In this document: one piece after another, positions 36,688 to 44,613 of the stretch | How positions within the stretch are numbered: position 1 is the first letter of the stretch | Layout: every line of letters starts with the position of its first letter | Assembly (NCBI GenBank): GCA_023435565.1 | Contig: JAEYRN010000048.1 | Coordinates: forward strand, 1-64,000 | Reading direction: 5' to 3' | DNA length: 64,000 nt | From: Bacillota bacterium | GTDB taxonomy: Bacteria; Bacillota; UBA4882; UBA8346 | Notes under the pieces: model-generated | Told to the model about the DNA's origin: nothing | Seen by the model: only the letters and a program-made list of their open reading frames with translations | Databases searched by the model: none | Translations under genes and position numbers: made by a program

Positions 36688-37986
36688 TTAGGGCCTCTCA
36701 AAATTTAACATGGTCTTTGCTCTGACAATTTCAGAATCATTTTCGCCCATTAACTGCGACAACTCAACAAGCTTCTGCTCCGCTTGCTTAAAATCTTCCT
36801 TTTCAAGCAATTCATAAAACTTATCTATCTGTGTCTGTACATCATTTGGTCTTAATTTGACTTCCATCAAGTCATAGAGTATCGAGTTAATATCCCGTCC
36901 ATAAGTATAAGGCGTCTTTTCCACAATGTGGCAATCATCAATGATAATTACGTTTTCTTTAGGTATTGTTGTAAGAATAATAGGTGAATGTGTTGTAACT
37001 ATAAACTGCACTTTCGGAAATATGGTTTTCAAGTCGCTTACTATATGCCGTTGCCACTTTGGATGAAGATGTAAATCGATCTCATCAATCAATACAACTC
37101 CCGGAGTCTCTTGAGTTACACCTCCCGAAAGTTGGGGGTTAAGCACAGCCATACGGTAAGCTATGTCCGCTATCATTCCCAGAGTGTTCCGATATCCGTC
37201 GCTTAACATTCTAAATGGTAATCTCTCTTTATTATCATTTTCGTCCTTAAAAGTAACTTCTAGTTCATCAGTTTTGGCGCTGAAGATAATATCAACTTCG
37301 CGATGAGCGGTTTCGTTACCATCAACATTTCTGAGGCAATACTTTAAAACATCTTTAACTGCTCTTAACTCAGCAGGTTCTTTTTCTTCCTGAAAGTGGA
37401 TTAAAGTCATTTTTTTGAACCATTTGGTCATTAACTTTTCGTTGGAGGCGGGATCTAAACAATCCGTATACCCTAAAAACCTTGATTGAAGCTTAGCTAG
37501 AGTTTCTTCGGTTTTTTGTTTCTTTTGAACCCAGAGCCGGCCTGTGCCGTAATAAGAAACTATCGGCAATAAAGTCCGAACATTTCCTTGTCTTATTTCC
37601 TTTTGTATCTTTTCAGCATACTTGATTATCGCTTTTGCTTCGTTCCGGGTTGTTCTCCCGCCTTCCTTGTTCAATGCCCTTGTCCATGTATAAAGTTGAT
37701 CTTCTATAATAGCTTCACAAGTTACCCGTAATGGATATTGAGGTTGTGAATCGATTACGCTGCCGCGTTCATAATGTTCCAAGCGCACTTCGTCAGTTAG
37801 AATCTCCCTTGATTTAACCCCGTCAAAACCGCCAAGCACACCCCCTAAAGCTACCGCAAGCGCATCAAGTATCGCAGTCTTTCCGGAGCCGTTGTCTCCT
37901 ACCAGCACTGTGAAATCTTCCGTTAAATTGATTTTTTCATTTTTAAAGCATCTAAAATTTTCAAGATTTATACTCTTGATTCTCAT
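36688..37986 (-). CDS. ptuA: PtuA-like AAA ATPase (Septu)
   Basis: 432 aa. SMC/RecF-like ATPase with Walker A GDNGSGKT (30-37), a coiled middle, Walker B VVLIDEIDLHLHP near 300, and VTTHSP in the His switch. PtuA senses phage infection and licenses the PtuB nuclease. Only 3 bases separate the two genes. AAGGGG lies 8 bases before the ATG. RecF was considered, but RecF lacks an HNH partner and this length and context. Confidence 0.8.
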   Translation of the reverse strand: MRIKSINLENFRCFKNEKINLTEDFTVLVGDNGSGKTAILDALAVALGGVLGGFDGVKSREILTDEVRLEHYERGSVIDSQPQYPLRVTCEAIIEDQLYTWTRALNKEGGRTTRNEAKAIIKYAEKIQKEIRQGNVRTLLPIVSYYGTGRLWVQKKQKTEETLAKLQSRFLGYTDCLDPASNEKLMTKWFKKMTLIHFQEEKEPAELRAVKDVLKYCLRNVDGNETAHREVDIIFSAKTDELEVTFKDENDNKERLPFRMLSDGYRNTLGMIADIAYRMAVLNPQLSGGVTQETPGVVLIDEIDLHLHPKWQRHIVSDLKTIFPKVQFIVTTHSPIILTTIPKENVIIIDDCHIVEKTPYTYGRDINSILYDLMEVKLRPNDVQTQIDKFYELLEKEDFKQAEQKLVELSQLMGENDSEIVRAKTMLNFERP

Positions 37987-38127
37987 TTTAATTTCCCCTT
38001 CGAAAAAATCGCCGATTCTTTAACAGGTGATTATATCTAAATTATGGTCAACATTCTATTGGTTAATCCCAATTTCGACAACGATTGTTTTTTCCCTGCC
38101 ATTGTTAAGAAACGGTTTGTTACAAAG

Positions 38128-38270
38128 ATCTGTTCTCAGTTACCAGTTCACAACCGTCTGCTGTTTATTATTGCTAGTTTCCAGTTAAAAGACGAACTAG
38201 AATAATAATTTTGACCAAGATTTTAAGCCGAAAACCTGGGAACCGGATAACTGTGAACTGGGAACGAAAC
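38128..38270. repeat. Degenerate inverted repeat around CCAGTTCAC motifs
   Basis: TTACCAGTTCACAACCG near 38138 reappears inverted as CCGGATAACTGTGAACTGG near 38240. A related TTCCAGTTCACTGTTCACAG occurs near 38750. These short degenerate palindromes look like an intergenic repeat family. The rest of the 37987-38405 gap, apart from the gene fragment at 38285, shows nothing clear. Confidence 0.45.
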
Positions 38271-38284
38271 TGCCCACTTTTAAC

Positions 38285-38371
38285 TTAAACGATACTTTTC
38301 TCCTCCCCTTGTCCGATCTTCTCAATCCATCGGCACAAGATAATCCCATCCATCAACCCCCGGCAAATAAA
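38285..38371 (-). pseudogene. Decayed duplicate of the tail of the neighbouring small gene
   Basis: Minus-strand translation gives GLMDGIILCRWIEKIGQGEE and a stop at 38285. The intact gene at 38406 ends GLQDGIILCHWIERIGRAEE. Only about 27 codons remain, so this is a remnant of a tandem copy. Confidence 0.7.
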
Positions 38372-38405
38372 AGTGTGAAGAGTGAAGTTTGAAGTTTGAA
38401 AAAAA

Positions 38406-38714
38406 TCACACTAAATTTTTCTCCTCTGCCCTACCGATTCTCTCGATCCAGTGGCATAAAATGATCCCGTCTTGTAAGCCGCGGGTATAGATAAGCTCAT
38501 CCTGGCGGCAGGTTTGTTCCATTTGTTTGCTGTCATACTCTTCCAACAGCTCCCGGTCCTCCGGCGCCAGTTTGTCAAGGAGGCGATCCATCAGTTCGGC
38601 GGCTGTTATGCTTAGTTCCCGGTACTCCGGATCGGGGTTAAGGATCTCGTCGCGGATCTGGTAGATCCGTTCAAAGATTAGTTTTTGGATGCCTTTGCTT
38701 TGATCGGACAGCAT
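38406..38714 (-). CDS. Small acidic helical protein of unknown function
   Basis: 102 aa, almost all helical and acidic (LMDRLLDKLAPEDRELLEEY), with no known motif. It resembles short DUF6809-like proteins seen in mobile elements, but I am not sure of the family. It is divergent from the XRE repressor at 38932, with operator-like palindromes in the 217 bases between, so it is probably controlled by that repressor. A partial second copy lies just downstream. Confidence 0.6.
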   Translation of the reverse strand: MLSDQSKGIQKLIFERIYQIRDEILNPDPEYRELSITAAELMDRLLDKLAPEDRELLEEYDSKQMEQTCRQDELIYTRGLQDGIILCHWIERIGRAEEKNLV

Positions 38715-38838
38715 AAGAATAAACCTCCTGTTGGATTTGAGGTTTTATCGTTTCCAGTTCACTGTTCACAGCTGAGGGTTGGTTTTGAATGTTAAGTTGC
38801 CGGTTTAAAATAATCAAGAAAATTATTTTTGTCTCCGT

Positions 38839-38879
38839 TTGGTGACCAACAACTTAAATTATATATCACCATTCGGTGA
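38839..38879 (+). promoter_or_regulatory. Operator palindromes and promoter in front of the XRE repressor
   Basis: TTGGT-G-ACCAA (38839-38849) and TCACC-ATTC-GGTGA (38866-38879) both carry a GGTGA core. A -35 TTGGTG (38839) and -10 TATATC (38862-38867) are 17 bases apart and overlap both sites. Self-repression by the XRE protein is inferred. Confidence 0.5.
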
Positions 38880-38931
38880 CTGTCAACACAAAATTGCTTT
38901 CCCTTTTTTCTTATGATAGAATCACTCCTAG

Positions 38932-39165
38932 GTGGTGAAAATCGAGTTGGAACCAAAAGAAATTTTTGCACAACGGCTGAAAGAGCTTCGGGAAGAACAC
39001 CAATTAACCCAAGAGCAGTTAGCCGACAAAATTGCTACCAAAAAGCAAACTTTAAGCCGCTATGAAAAAAATCAAAGAGAACCGGGAATTAATATTGTAA
39101 CAAGGATTGCGAATTTTTTTGAAGTATCAATTGACTATTTGGCCGGGAGGAAAAATCAAAAGTGA
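38932..39165 (+). CDS. XRE-family (Cro/CI-type) repressor
   Basis: 77 aa. A single helix-turn-helix domain, RLKELREEHQLTQEQLADKI then KKQTLSRYEKNQREPGINIV and IDYLAG, nearly the whole protein. Such proteins bind short palindromes as dimers. The start GTG GTG is ambiguous; I keep 38932. It faces away from the small acidic gene, a layout seen in phage-like or toxin-antitoxin control. Confidence 0.85.
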   Translation: MVKIELEPKEIFAQRLKELREEHQLTQEQLADKIATKKQTLSRYEKNQREPGINIVTRIANFFEVSIDYLAGRKNQK

Positions 39166-39171
39166 TTTAAT

Positions 39172-39213
39172 TATACCCTAAAAACCACAAGGTATTGGGG
39201 TTTTTTTTACGCT
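39172..39213 (+). terminator. Probable terminator after the XRE gene
   Basis: AAAAACC pairs with GGTTTTT across a loop of about 12 bases and is followed by further T's up to position ~39210. Confidence 0.5.
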
Positions 39214-39275
39214 CATTCTTGAATCTTTTAAAGGAAATTTTTTAGATGCCGTTTTAGTTTAATACATTATGGAAA

Positions 39276-39548
39276 TTGTTGATTAATAAAGGCATGCCCA
39301 AAGAAAAGTTAATAGTAGCTTTTAAAATTTCACCGAATACAATGGCTAAAATGAGTAAGGGCGAGTATATTTCGATGGAGGTATTGCATCGGATTCGTGA
39401 GTATTTTGAGGTGCCGGTTGAGGATGTAATGATATATATGCTGGAGAATAAACATAAACTCAAATTTAAGAACCCATTATCGACCATCCATATCGTGTGT
39501 ATTAATGATCCTAATTATTATTTCATATTTTGTTGTTTTTCAAATTGA
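39276..39548 (+). CDS. Short YozG/XRE-type HTH protein, possibly damaged at the start
   Basis: 90 aa. FKISPNTMAKMSKGEYISME and VLHRIREYFEVPVEDV are the core of a short helix-turn-helix family whose members normally begin with a YNKLWKLL-like segment. Here the matching FNTLWKLLINKG is encoded in frame just upstream (from 39258), directly after a TAG stop and without a start codon, so the original start seems lost. A TTG at 39276 could serve instead. The C-terminal ~25 residues extend past the usual end. It may be a pseudogene. Confidence 0.45.
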   Translation: MLINKGMPKEKLIVAFKISPNTMAKMSKGEYISMEVLHRIREYFEVPVEDVMIYMLENKHKLKFKNPLSTIHIVCINDPNYYFIFCCFSN

Positions 39549-40096
39549 CCTCTTCCATACTCCAAAACTGTTTTGATAAAAACTTTCTCCGATTCAGGCT
39601 CATATTCAGCCACCAATTCTCCCTTGCTGATTTTGTCTTCCGTCAAAGATTGAATAGCAATTTTGAGCAAATCCATGTATTTATCAAATTGTGCATCTGA
39701 TAAATTGTCTGGTATTGGAGCATCTATGTATCCTTTCTTTGTAACAAATTTCAAAATTAATGTGGGCAAGGAAATTTTGTTCGGACTAACCATTCGGACA
39801 GGTCCGTTCTTTATGCCTGCAACTATTTTCTTAAATATAATCTTTATTACATCATACGCGGCAGGCATCAATAAACTTCCGATAATCAATGAAGTGAGGT
39901 TCTCATTTATAAAAGTTACTATTCCTCGAAAAAGTGAAGCTTGCGGTCCACTACGCATTTCAATACAACAAAACCCAATACTTACTTTTTTTAATTCATC
40001 TTCAATTGACTGTCTATCTTCTTGGGAAAGAAAATAAATTCCATTTTCTAATACAATCTCTGCATCGTAACCATTTTCATTAAAAATATGACTCAT
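39518..40096 (-). CDS. Hypothetical protein with a central membrane-like segment
   Basis: 192 aa. One hydrophobic stretch (LTSLIIGSLLMPAAYDVI) near 80-100 divides an N-terminal ~70 residues from a charged C-terminal ~90 residues. No domain recognised. ATG 40096 has GGAGG 8 bases upstream. Its 3' end overlaps the end of the convergent HTH gene by 31 bases. Located in the accessory region next to small membrane proteins; a defence role is only a guess. Confidence 0.6.
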   Translation of the reverse strand: MSHIFNENGYDAEIVLENGIYFLSQEDRQSIEDELKKVSIGFCCIEMRSGPQASLFRGIVTFINENLTSLIIGSLLMPAAYDVIKIIFKKIVAGIKNGPVRMVSPNKISLPTLILKFVTKKGYIDAPIPDNLSDAQFDKYMDLLKIAIQSLTEDKISKGELVAEYEPESEKVFIKTVLEYGRGQFEKQQNMK

Positions 40097-40246
40097 AAAA
40101 CATACCTCCACTTGCATATTTCGTCAAAATGACACCGAATCTATTTTAAACTGAACAGACATTTTGTCCTTTGTTATTTGGTTATGATCTCATAGATAAT
40201 CTTCCCCTTTATTAATCAATCCAACAATCAGAGTTTTGGTTTATAA

Positions 40247-40837
40247 TCAATTGTTACTACTTATTTTATTAATTATATCATCGATTTTTTTGTAATACTT
40301 TAAAATCATATTTTTAGGTAATACTTTACCTTTATGAACTACTATATTTCGAATTTGGATTGATTCTTCTAAAATTAATGCATCAAAATGATCGATTTTT
40401 CCTTCATGTAATAGTATTTTAATGATTTCTTTTATAGAAAAGCGATTATATTCCACTTTATATTTTTGGAGAATTTCTTTACTGACCTCTTCAAATTTAG
40501 CCCATTTCCATAAAAATTCCGATAACTCTTGTACCGTTTCTATTTTTTCAATTTCATTTTTTCTTTGTTCACGTTTAATTATTAATAATATTCTTGAAGT
40601 AATTGAAAGTACTATTCCAACACCTGAAACCAGTAATGAAATTCTCTGGCTATCAGTAAGGTGAATATTGTAAGTGATTTGGATAAAATACATAACTCCA
40701 AATATTGCAACTATGATACCAAGAATTGAATAAAGGTTTAAAATTGTATCATATCTTTTTCGAATTGAGTATCTTTTTTCAATCTCCCAAAGATTATTAT
40801 CTAATTCATATTTTTCATTAAAAAAATCTTTTTTCAT
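40247..40837 (-). CDS. Two-TM protein with HEPN-like C-terminal motif (SLATT-like)
   Basis: 196 aa. A helical N-terminus is followed by two membrane segments (~40-62 and ~68-88), then a cytoplasmic helical domain. Near 170 it has IRNIVVHKG, fitting the R-x4-H pattern of HEPN ribonucleases and toxins. The 2-TM layout resembles SLATT effector domains that form pores in defence systems. The ATG follows AAGGAG by 8 bases, and the previous gene ends 5 bases before it, so the two are co-translated. Function inferred only from motifs. Confidence 0.55.
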   Translation of the reverse strand: MKKDFFNEKYELDNNLWEIEKRYSIRKRYDTILNLYSILGIIVAIFGVMYFIQITYNIHLTDSQRISLLVSGVGIVLSITSRILLIIKREQRKNEIEKIETVQELSEFLWKWAKFEEVSKEILQKYKVEYNRFSIKEIIKILLHEGKIDHFDALILEESIQIRNIVVHKGKVLPKNMILKYYKKIDDIINKISSNN

Positions 40838-40842
40838 TCTTA

Positions 40843-41226
40843 TCACTCCTTTATTATTGAAATAGTAACAATTAATATTGCAGTAGTTATAACAATAATA
40901 AACAAGAGCATATATCCACTATTTTGAAGTCTTGTTGAATCATATAATATACCCACTAATAAAGGAAAAACAGCTGCCGCAACCCTTAATAACTTTACAC
41001 CAATGTTTATTTTAGGTTTGTATATACCTCTTCTAATCAATACCTTAGCATCATTAACCATACTACTAGTAACTTCAGGATCATTGCTTGTTGAATTACG
41101 AGCAGATTCAATTCTGTTTGATTCCTCTATTAAATCACTTATAAATTCCTTAGAAGCTTCTATTAATTTTTCCTTGGCTTTTTCATTAAAACCCTTTAAA
41201 TCTTTTTCCAGAATTGTTATTTCCAT
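40843..41226 (-). CDS. Small two-TM partner protein of the HEPN-like gene
   Basis: 127 aa. A helical, charged first half (residues 1-75, with PEVTSSMVNDAKVLIRRG) and two membrane segments at the C-terminus (~80-98 and ~104-124). GGGAGGT lies 5 bases before the ATG. Similar small proteins travel with 2-TM/HEPN-type genes in accessory regions. It likely forms a membrane complex with the downstream gene product. Unknown function. Confidence 0.55.
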   Translation of the reverse strand: MEITILEKDLKGFNEKAKEKLIEASKEFISDLIEESNRIESARNSTSNDPEVTSSMVNDAKVLIRRGIYKPKINIGVKLLRVAAAVFPLLVGILYDSTRLQNSGYMLLFIIVITTAILIVTISIIKE

Positions 41227-41270
41227 TAGTTACCTCCCTGCCTAAGGCTAAATCTTCGACAACCAATTAA

Positions 41271-41745
41271 CTAAACTACTACCGGCTAAAGCCGGTAGGT
41301 TTGGTCTGCTGCTGAAAGCAGCTTAAAACTCCCCTAACGTAAAATTATCGGCCTTCTGCCTCTCTTCTATAGCTTGGTTTTTGATGTACTCAATAATGAC
41401 TTCATCAGTTACATTACCACTGTTGTGGCAAAATAGCCTCTTGCCCATAAGTGCTCTCCCCAGATGTATCGATACTAAGAGGTGTACATTGATCTTTGGA
41501 AATATGTCCGGCTAATATTTCTACTTCATTATTTTTACAGACACCTCTTATTAGTTCTCGGGTTCTTTCTGATATTTTCCCTGTCAATACTACTTTTCAA
41601 TATTTGGTTATCCATAGCTATATGTAGCATGTGATGTCTTTCTATATCCTTCCATCTTTCTCACCTCTAGCTAAGTATTCTTCTGCTAGAAGTGACCATT
41701 CATCTGGGTTACCTAAAGGCTTCGGCTAAAAGCCGAGGGATTTAA
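41271..41745 (-). mobile_element. IS200/IS605-family element remnant
   Basis: Subterminal hairpins stand at both sides: ACCGGCT-AA-AGCCGGT (41281-41296) and TCGGCT-AAA-AGCCGA (41722-41736), the form used by Y1 transposases. Between them lies a broken tnpA. There are no inverted terminal repeats, as expected for the family. Exact ends are uncertain. Confidence 0.7.
41323..41655 (-). pseudogene. tnpA: Degenerate IS200-type Y1 transposase (tnpA)
   Basis: Fragments in different frames match TnpA: a start MEGYRKTSH preceded by GGTGAG, then ISERTRELIRGVCKNNEVEI and LAGHISKD, then HLWARGYFATT, and finally GNVTDEVIIEYIKNQA. The segment with the catalytic HUH His pair is largely missing and several frameshifts and stops interrupt it, so it cannot be active. 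Confidence 0.75.
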
Positions 41746-41841
41746 ACCCATTTTGGGGACATTAATAATGTATCGATTTATTAATTCACTTCACAAAATA
41801 GATTTCTTTAATCAGCATCAGCGAATATTGTGTTCTAAGTG

Positions 41842-43554
41842 TTAACCAGTTAACTCGGAAAGTATTTCAAGGACCTCGTTATCGACATCTTCTGGATTCA
41901 TAATATTAAAGATGCTTCTCATTGAGCAACTTACTTTATAATTTTCTTTAATCCAACTATTAGTCGCTCTTAATAAATCTTTCCCCGGTACCATATTAAG
42001 TTTATCTTCCAAACTTGTCCATTTTGAATTTACATATTCTCTTGCCTTTGCAGCCGCTGTCCCAGCTGTAAGTCCTCGATCATTTTCTTGGAATTTTGTA
42101 GTATAAGAGTCAATTATAATATCCTTAAATGAATCAATAAGTGTTTCATATTTTTTTATAAAACTCAAATACTCTTCTCCCTTATTTTTAACGAGCTTGA
42201 ACAATACATAAGGTTTTATTATATAATTTTCTAACTCCTTCTTATTCCAAATATGTAGTAGTAAATGATTCTCTAGGGCTTTCTTCTTTTGTTCGTCTAT
42301 TTGGCTCTCAATATAATAATCTTTATCTAAAATTGCATAACATTGAAAATAACCACCTGAGTTCTCATAAAATAATTTTGCTGCTCCAAAAGCCTCATTT
42401 ATTCTTTTAAATCCACCAAGTGGTAGTGAAGGTATCATATCTAATGAGGACATAGCATTAGGATAAAGAACATTATAAAACTGTTGTAATATTTTTATAT
42501 CTTCCCCCTCAATAAAAACACATTTTTTAGCGGTACTTAATTTTGTTAGCGATAAATTATATATACTTCCAATATCATCAACTATACTTTGAACTGCAGC
42601 CAAATCATTAGCATATCTCATTTGTCTATCATGTTTATCTATGGTAACTATATTACGCGGTGATACATTGGAAATAATTTCAATTGAATGTGTTGCAATA
42701 ATTACTTGCTTAAATAAGGTTCTTACTAGTTTTAGTATCCTTAATTGTAAATCAGGATGCATATAAACATCCGGTTCATCAAGAATAATTGTTTCACTTC
42801 CTTGGGATCTGGAAATAAACCAAATAATTTGTAACCACATTTGAATTCCACTACCCATCAATCCAATTTCCGCCGGAAAACTTGAATCCTTAACAAACAA
42901 GTTTATAAAGTCGCTACGACTAAAATTGTATTCTAAATCCTCTATCTTAAGTCCTGGCCATGTTTCTTCCGCAAGCCTTTTAAATTCACCAAATAATTCA
43001 TTTTTGTACGTTAACATTTCATTTCGAAAATGTCTGGATGATAAGTATGTATCCATATCTTCATTAATTGTAGCTTCGGTTAGTTTCTTTTCGTTTTCTT
43101 TAATTAAACCAATTTGTGGTAAAATACTTATTGGAATTATTTTAAGTGCCTCTGCCTTTTTCTTTGAAGTAACAAAATTACCGTTTTGATCAATTATGGT
43201 TGCAAATGCAATCTCCCTATTAACATAGACAACAATTTTAGCTCGATTTTTAAAAGTTGCAGTAATTTTAGCTATATCATTTTTATAGAAGTAAACCACG
43301 CTTCGCAAATCAATTTTCAAACGTTCAACAGGTAATCTAAAACCTTTTAGAGCCAAGGGCAAACCAAGAAATTTAGGGGCTTCAACATAATTAGTATTAA
43401 TACATTTTTTCGAAGCCATAGAAATCATTCTTAGAGCTTCAATAAAAGACGACTTACCTGAATTGTTTTTCCCAACTATAATTGTTAGATCCCGAATTAG
43501 CATTTTAGATCTTTCAAAACAGCGAAATTCTTCAAGTTCGACTTTTTCGAGCAT
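41842..43554 (-). CDS. AAA ATPase fused to a TOPRIM-like domain (OLD-type or fused PARIS-like)
   Basis: 570 aa. Walker A GKNNSGKSS (28-36), a long insert, Walker B TIILDEPDVYMHP near 250 and ATHSIEI near 280. The C-terminal ~220 residues look TOPRIM-like: CVFIEGEDIKILQQFY then AILDKDYY, followed by WNKKELENYIIKP, which recalls DUF4435. OLD nucleases cut DNA; in PARIS the ATPase AriA and the DUF4435 protein AriB are sometimes fused. No UvrD-type helicase is adjacent, so Gabija is unlikely. GAGG precedes the ATG. The exact subfamily is undecided. Confidence 0.72.
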   Translation of the reverse strand: MLEKVELEEFRCFERSKMLIRDLTIIVGKNNSGKSSFIEALRMISMASKKCINTNYVEAPKFLGLPLALKGFRLPVERLKIDLRSVVYFYKNDIAKITATFKNRAKIVVYVNREIAFATIIDQNGNFVTSKKKAEALKIIPISILPQIGLIKENEKKLTEATINEDMDTYLSSRHFRNEMLTYKNELFGEFKRLAEETWPGLKIEDLEYNFSRSDFINLFVKDSSFPAEIGLMGSGIQMWLQIIWFISRSQGSETIILDEPDVYMHPDLQLRILKLVRTLFKQVIIATHSIEIISNVSPRNIVTIDKHDRQMRYANDLAAVQSIVDDIGSIYNLSLTKLSTAKKCVFIEGEDIKILQQFYNVLYPNAMSSLDMIPSLPLGGFKRINEAFGAAKLFYENSGGYFQCYAILDKDYYIESQIDEQKKKALENHLLLHIWNKKELENYIIKPYVLFKLVKNKGEEYLSFIKKYETLIDSFKDIIIDSYTTKFQENDRGLTAGTAAAKAREYVNSKWTSLEDKLNMVPGKDLLRATNSWIKENYKVSCSMRSIFNIMNPEDVDNEVLEILSELTG

Positions 43555-43879
43555 TTTATTTCCTCATTTTAATTTTGTTTTTACAATGCATGATTATAAT
43601 ATAGTTAAACTTTCCCTTAATTATCTTAAAACCCTATATCATATATTTCTCCCCGAATACAAATATTTCCTCCAGAATACCAGAATTAATCCTCCCGACG
43701 CTTTCCCACGGATTTAATAATAGGCATTAGGCACGAGGCTTCTCTCCATATTCCCGTTATAGTTTAAATTTTATTATTTCAAGGAATCCTTCTAAATAAA
43801 TGGAAAATTATACCGAATATAAAAATAAATCTTAATCGCTAAATAGCCACAATCAAAAGGCTCAAAGGAGGACTTTAAA

Positions 43880-44251
43880 ATGGCCAAAATAATTCAAGCC
43901 TGGGCGAAGTTTGGACCCAAGCTAGAACCGGTCTCCCCAATGAAGAGCGACGAACTGATCGAATACATCGTCGCCGCCACTAACCAAAGCCGCGGCAGCG
44001 TACTGGCGGTCCTGTCCGAATTGGACATGGTGATCAAGGCCGCGCTCAAAACCGGGCGCATCGTCCACTTACCCAACAATACCCATTATCGGCCCATCGA
44101 TATTAACGTCCGCGTCAACCCCGAGCTGAGCCGGGAGATCAACTCCGATTTTCGCGGTAAATGGATCAACTCTGCCAATATCGGCAAGAGCCAAGCCGAG
44201 ATCATCGCCCCATGGAACAAAGCGCACCCCGACGATCCGGTCGAAGTATAA
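43880..44251 (+). CDS. HU-like DNA-binding protein (HU-HIG type)
   Basis: 123 aa. DELIEYIVAATNQSRGSVLA then LSELDMVIKAALKTGRIVHL fit the HU-related HIG fold, but the beta arm is altered (NPELSREINSDFRGKW). AAAGGAGG lies 8 bases before the ATG. It is visibly richer in G and C than its AT-rich neighbours, suggesting transfer. The 325 bases upstream hold no gene I can support. Confidence 0.75.
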   Translation: MAKIIQAWAKFGPKLEPVSPMKSDELIEYIVAATNQSRGSVLAVLSELDMVIKAALKTGRIVHLPNNTHYRPIDINVRVNPELSREINSDFRGKWINSANIGKSQAEIIAPWNKAHPDDPVEV

Positions 44252-44328
44252 CGCGCTATGGCGGGATGCTACCAAAAGAGCTTTCTACGTGTCTCTAAGT
44301 CTCTTATGAGGAGGTCACAAATCATAGT

Positions 44329-44448
44329 GTGCCCGGATGTAGAAGCCACAAGAGTTTTCTCGCTCAGCTCGCTGCCATTGATGAAGCGAGACAGTTCAGC
44401 ACCGACAATATGCGCGCGCCCGGTCTCTATCCCGACAAGGATAGATAA
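44329..44448 (+). CDS. Possible short ORF after the HU-like gene
   Basis: A GC-rich frame encoding about 39 residues, including SFLAQLAAIDEARQFSTDNM, follows AGGAGG at a long distance of 13 bases. It has coding-like composition but no recognised family. It may be the tail of a lost gene. The rest of 44252-44613 shows nothing clear. Confidence 0.25.
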   Translation: MPGCRSHKSFLAQLAAIDEARQFSTDNMRAPGLYPDKDR

Positions 44449-44613
44449 CACTTAGAGGATTTTTTTAAACGCAGAGGAGATTGACGTGGACGGTTATCTT
44501 TTCCGGCCGTCACCCCACCGTCCCAAATTCAGCCAAAGGAATTTGGAAATTTCACCAGAGAAATCTTTTGATTAAGCCAAGCAATTCGAAAATTCCTCGG
44601 GAGAAACTTAATA

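Noticed and set aside
36688..37986. RecF
   Set aside because: An HNH nuclease partner 3 bases downstream and no dnaN/gyrB neighbours favour PtuA.
41842..43554. Gabija GajA
   Set aside because: No UvrD-like GajB helicase gene on either side.
44258..44455. Two overlapping opposite frames after the HU-like gene
   Set aside because: No ribosome site or family pattern; the more coding-like frame is the short one at 44329.
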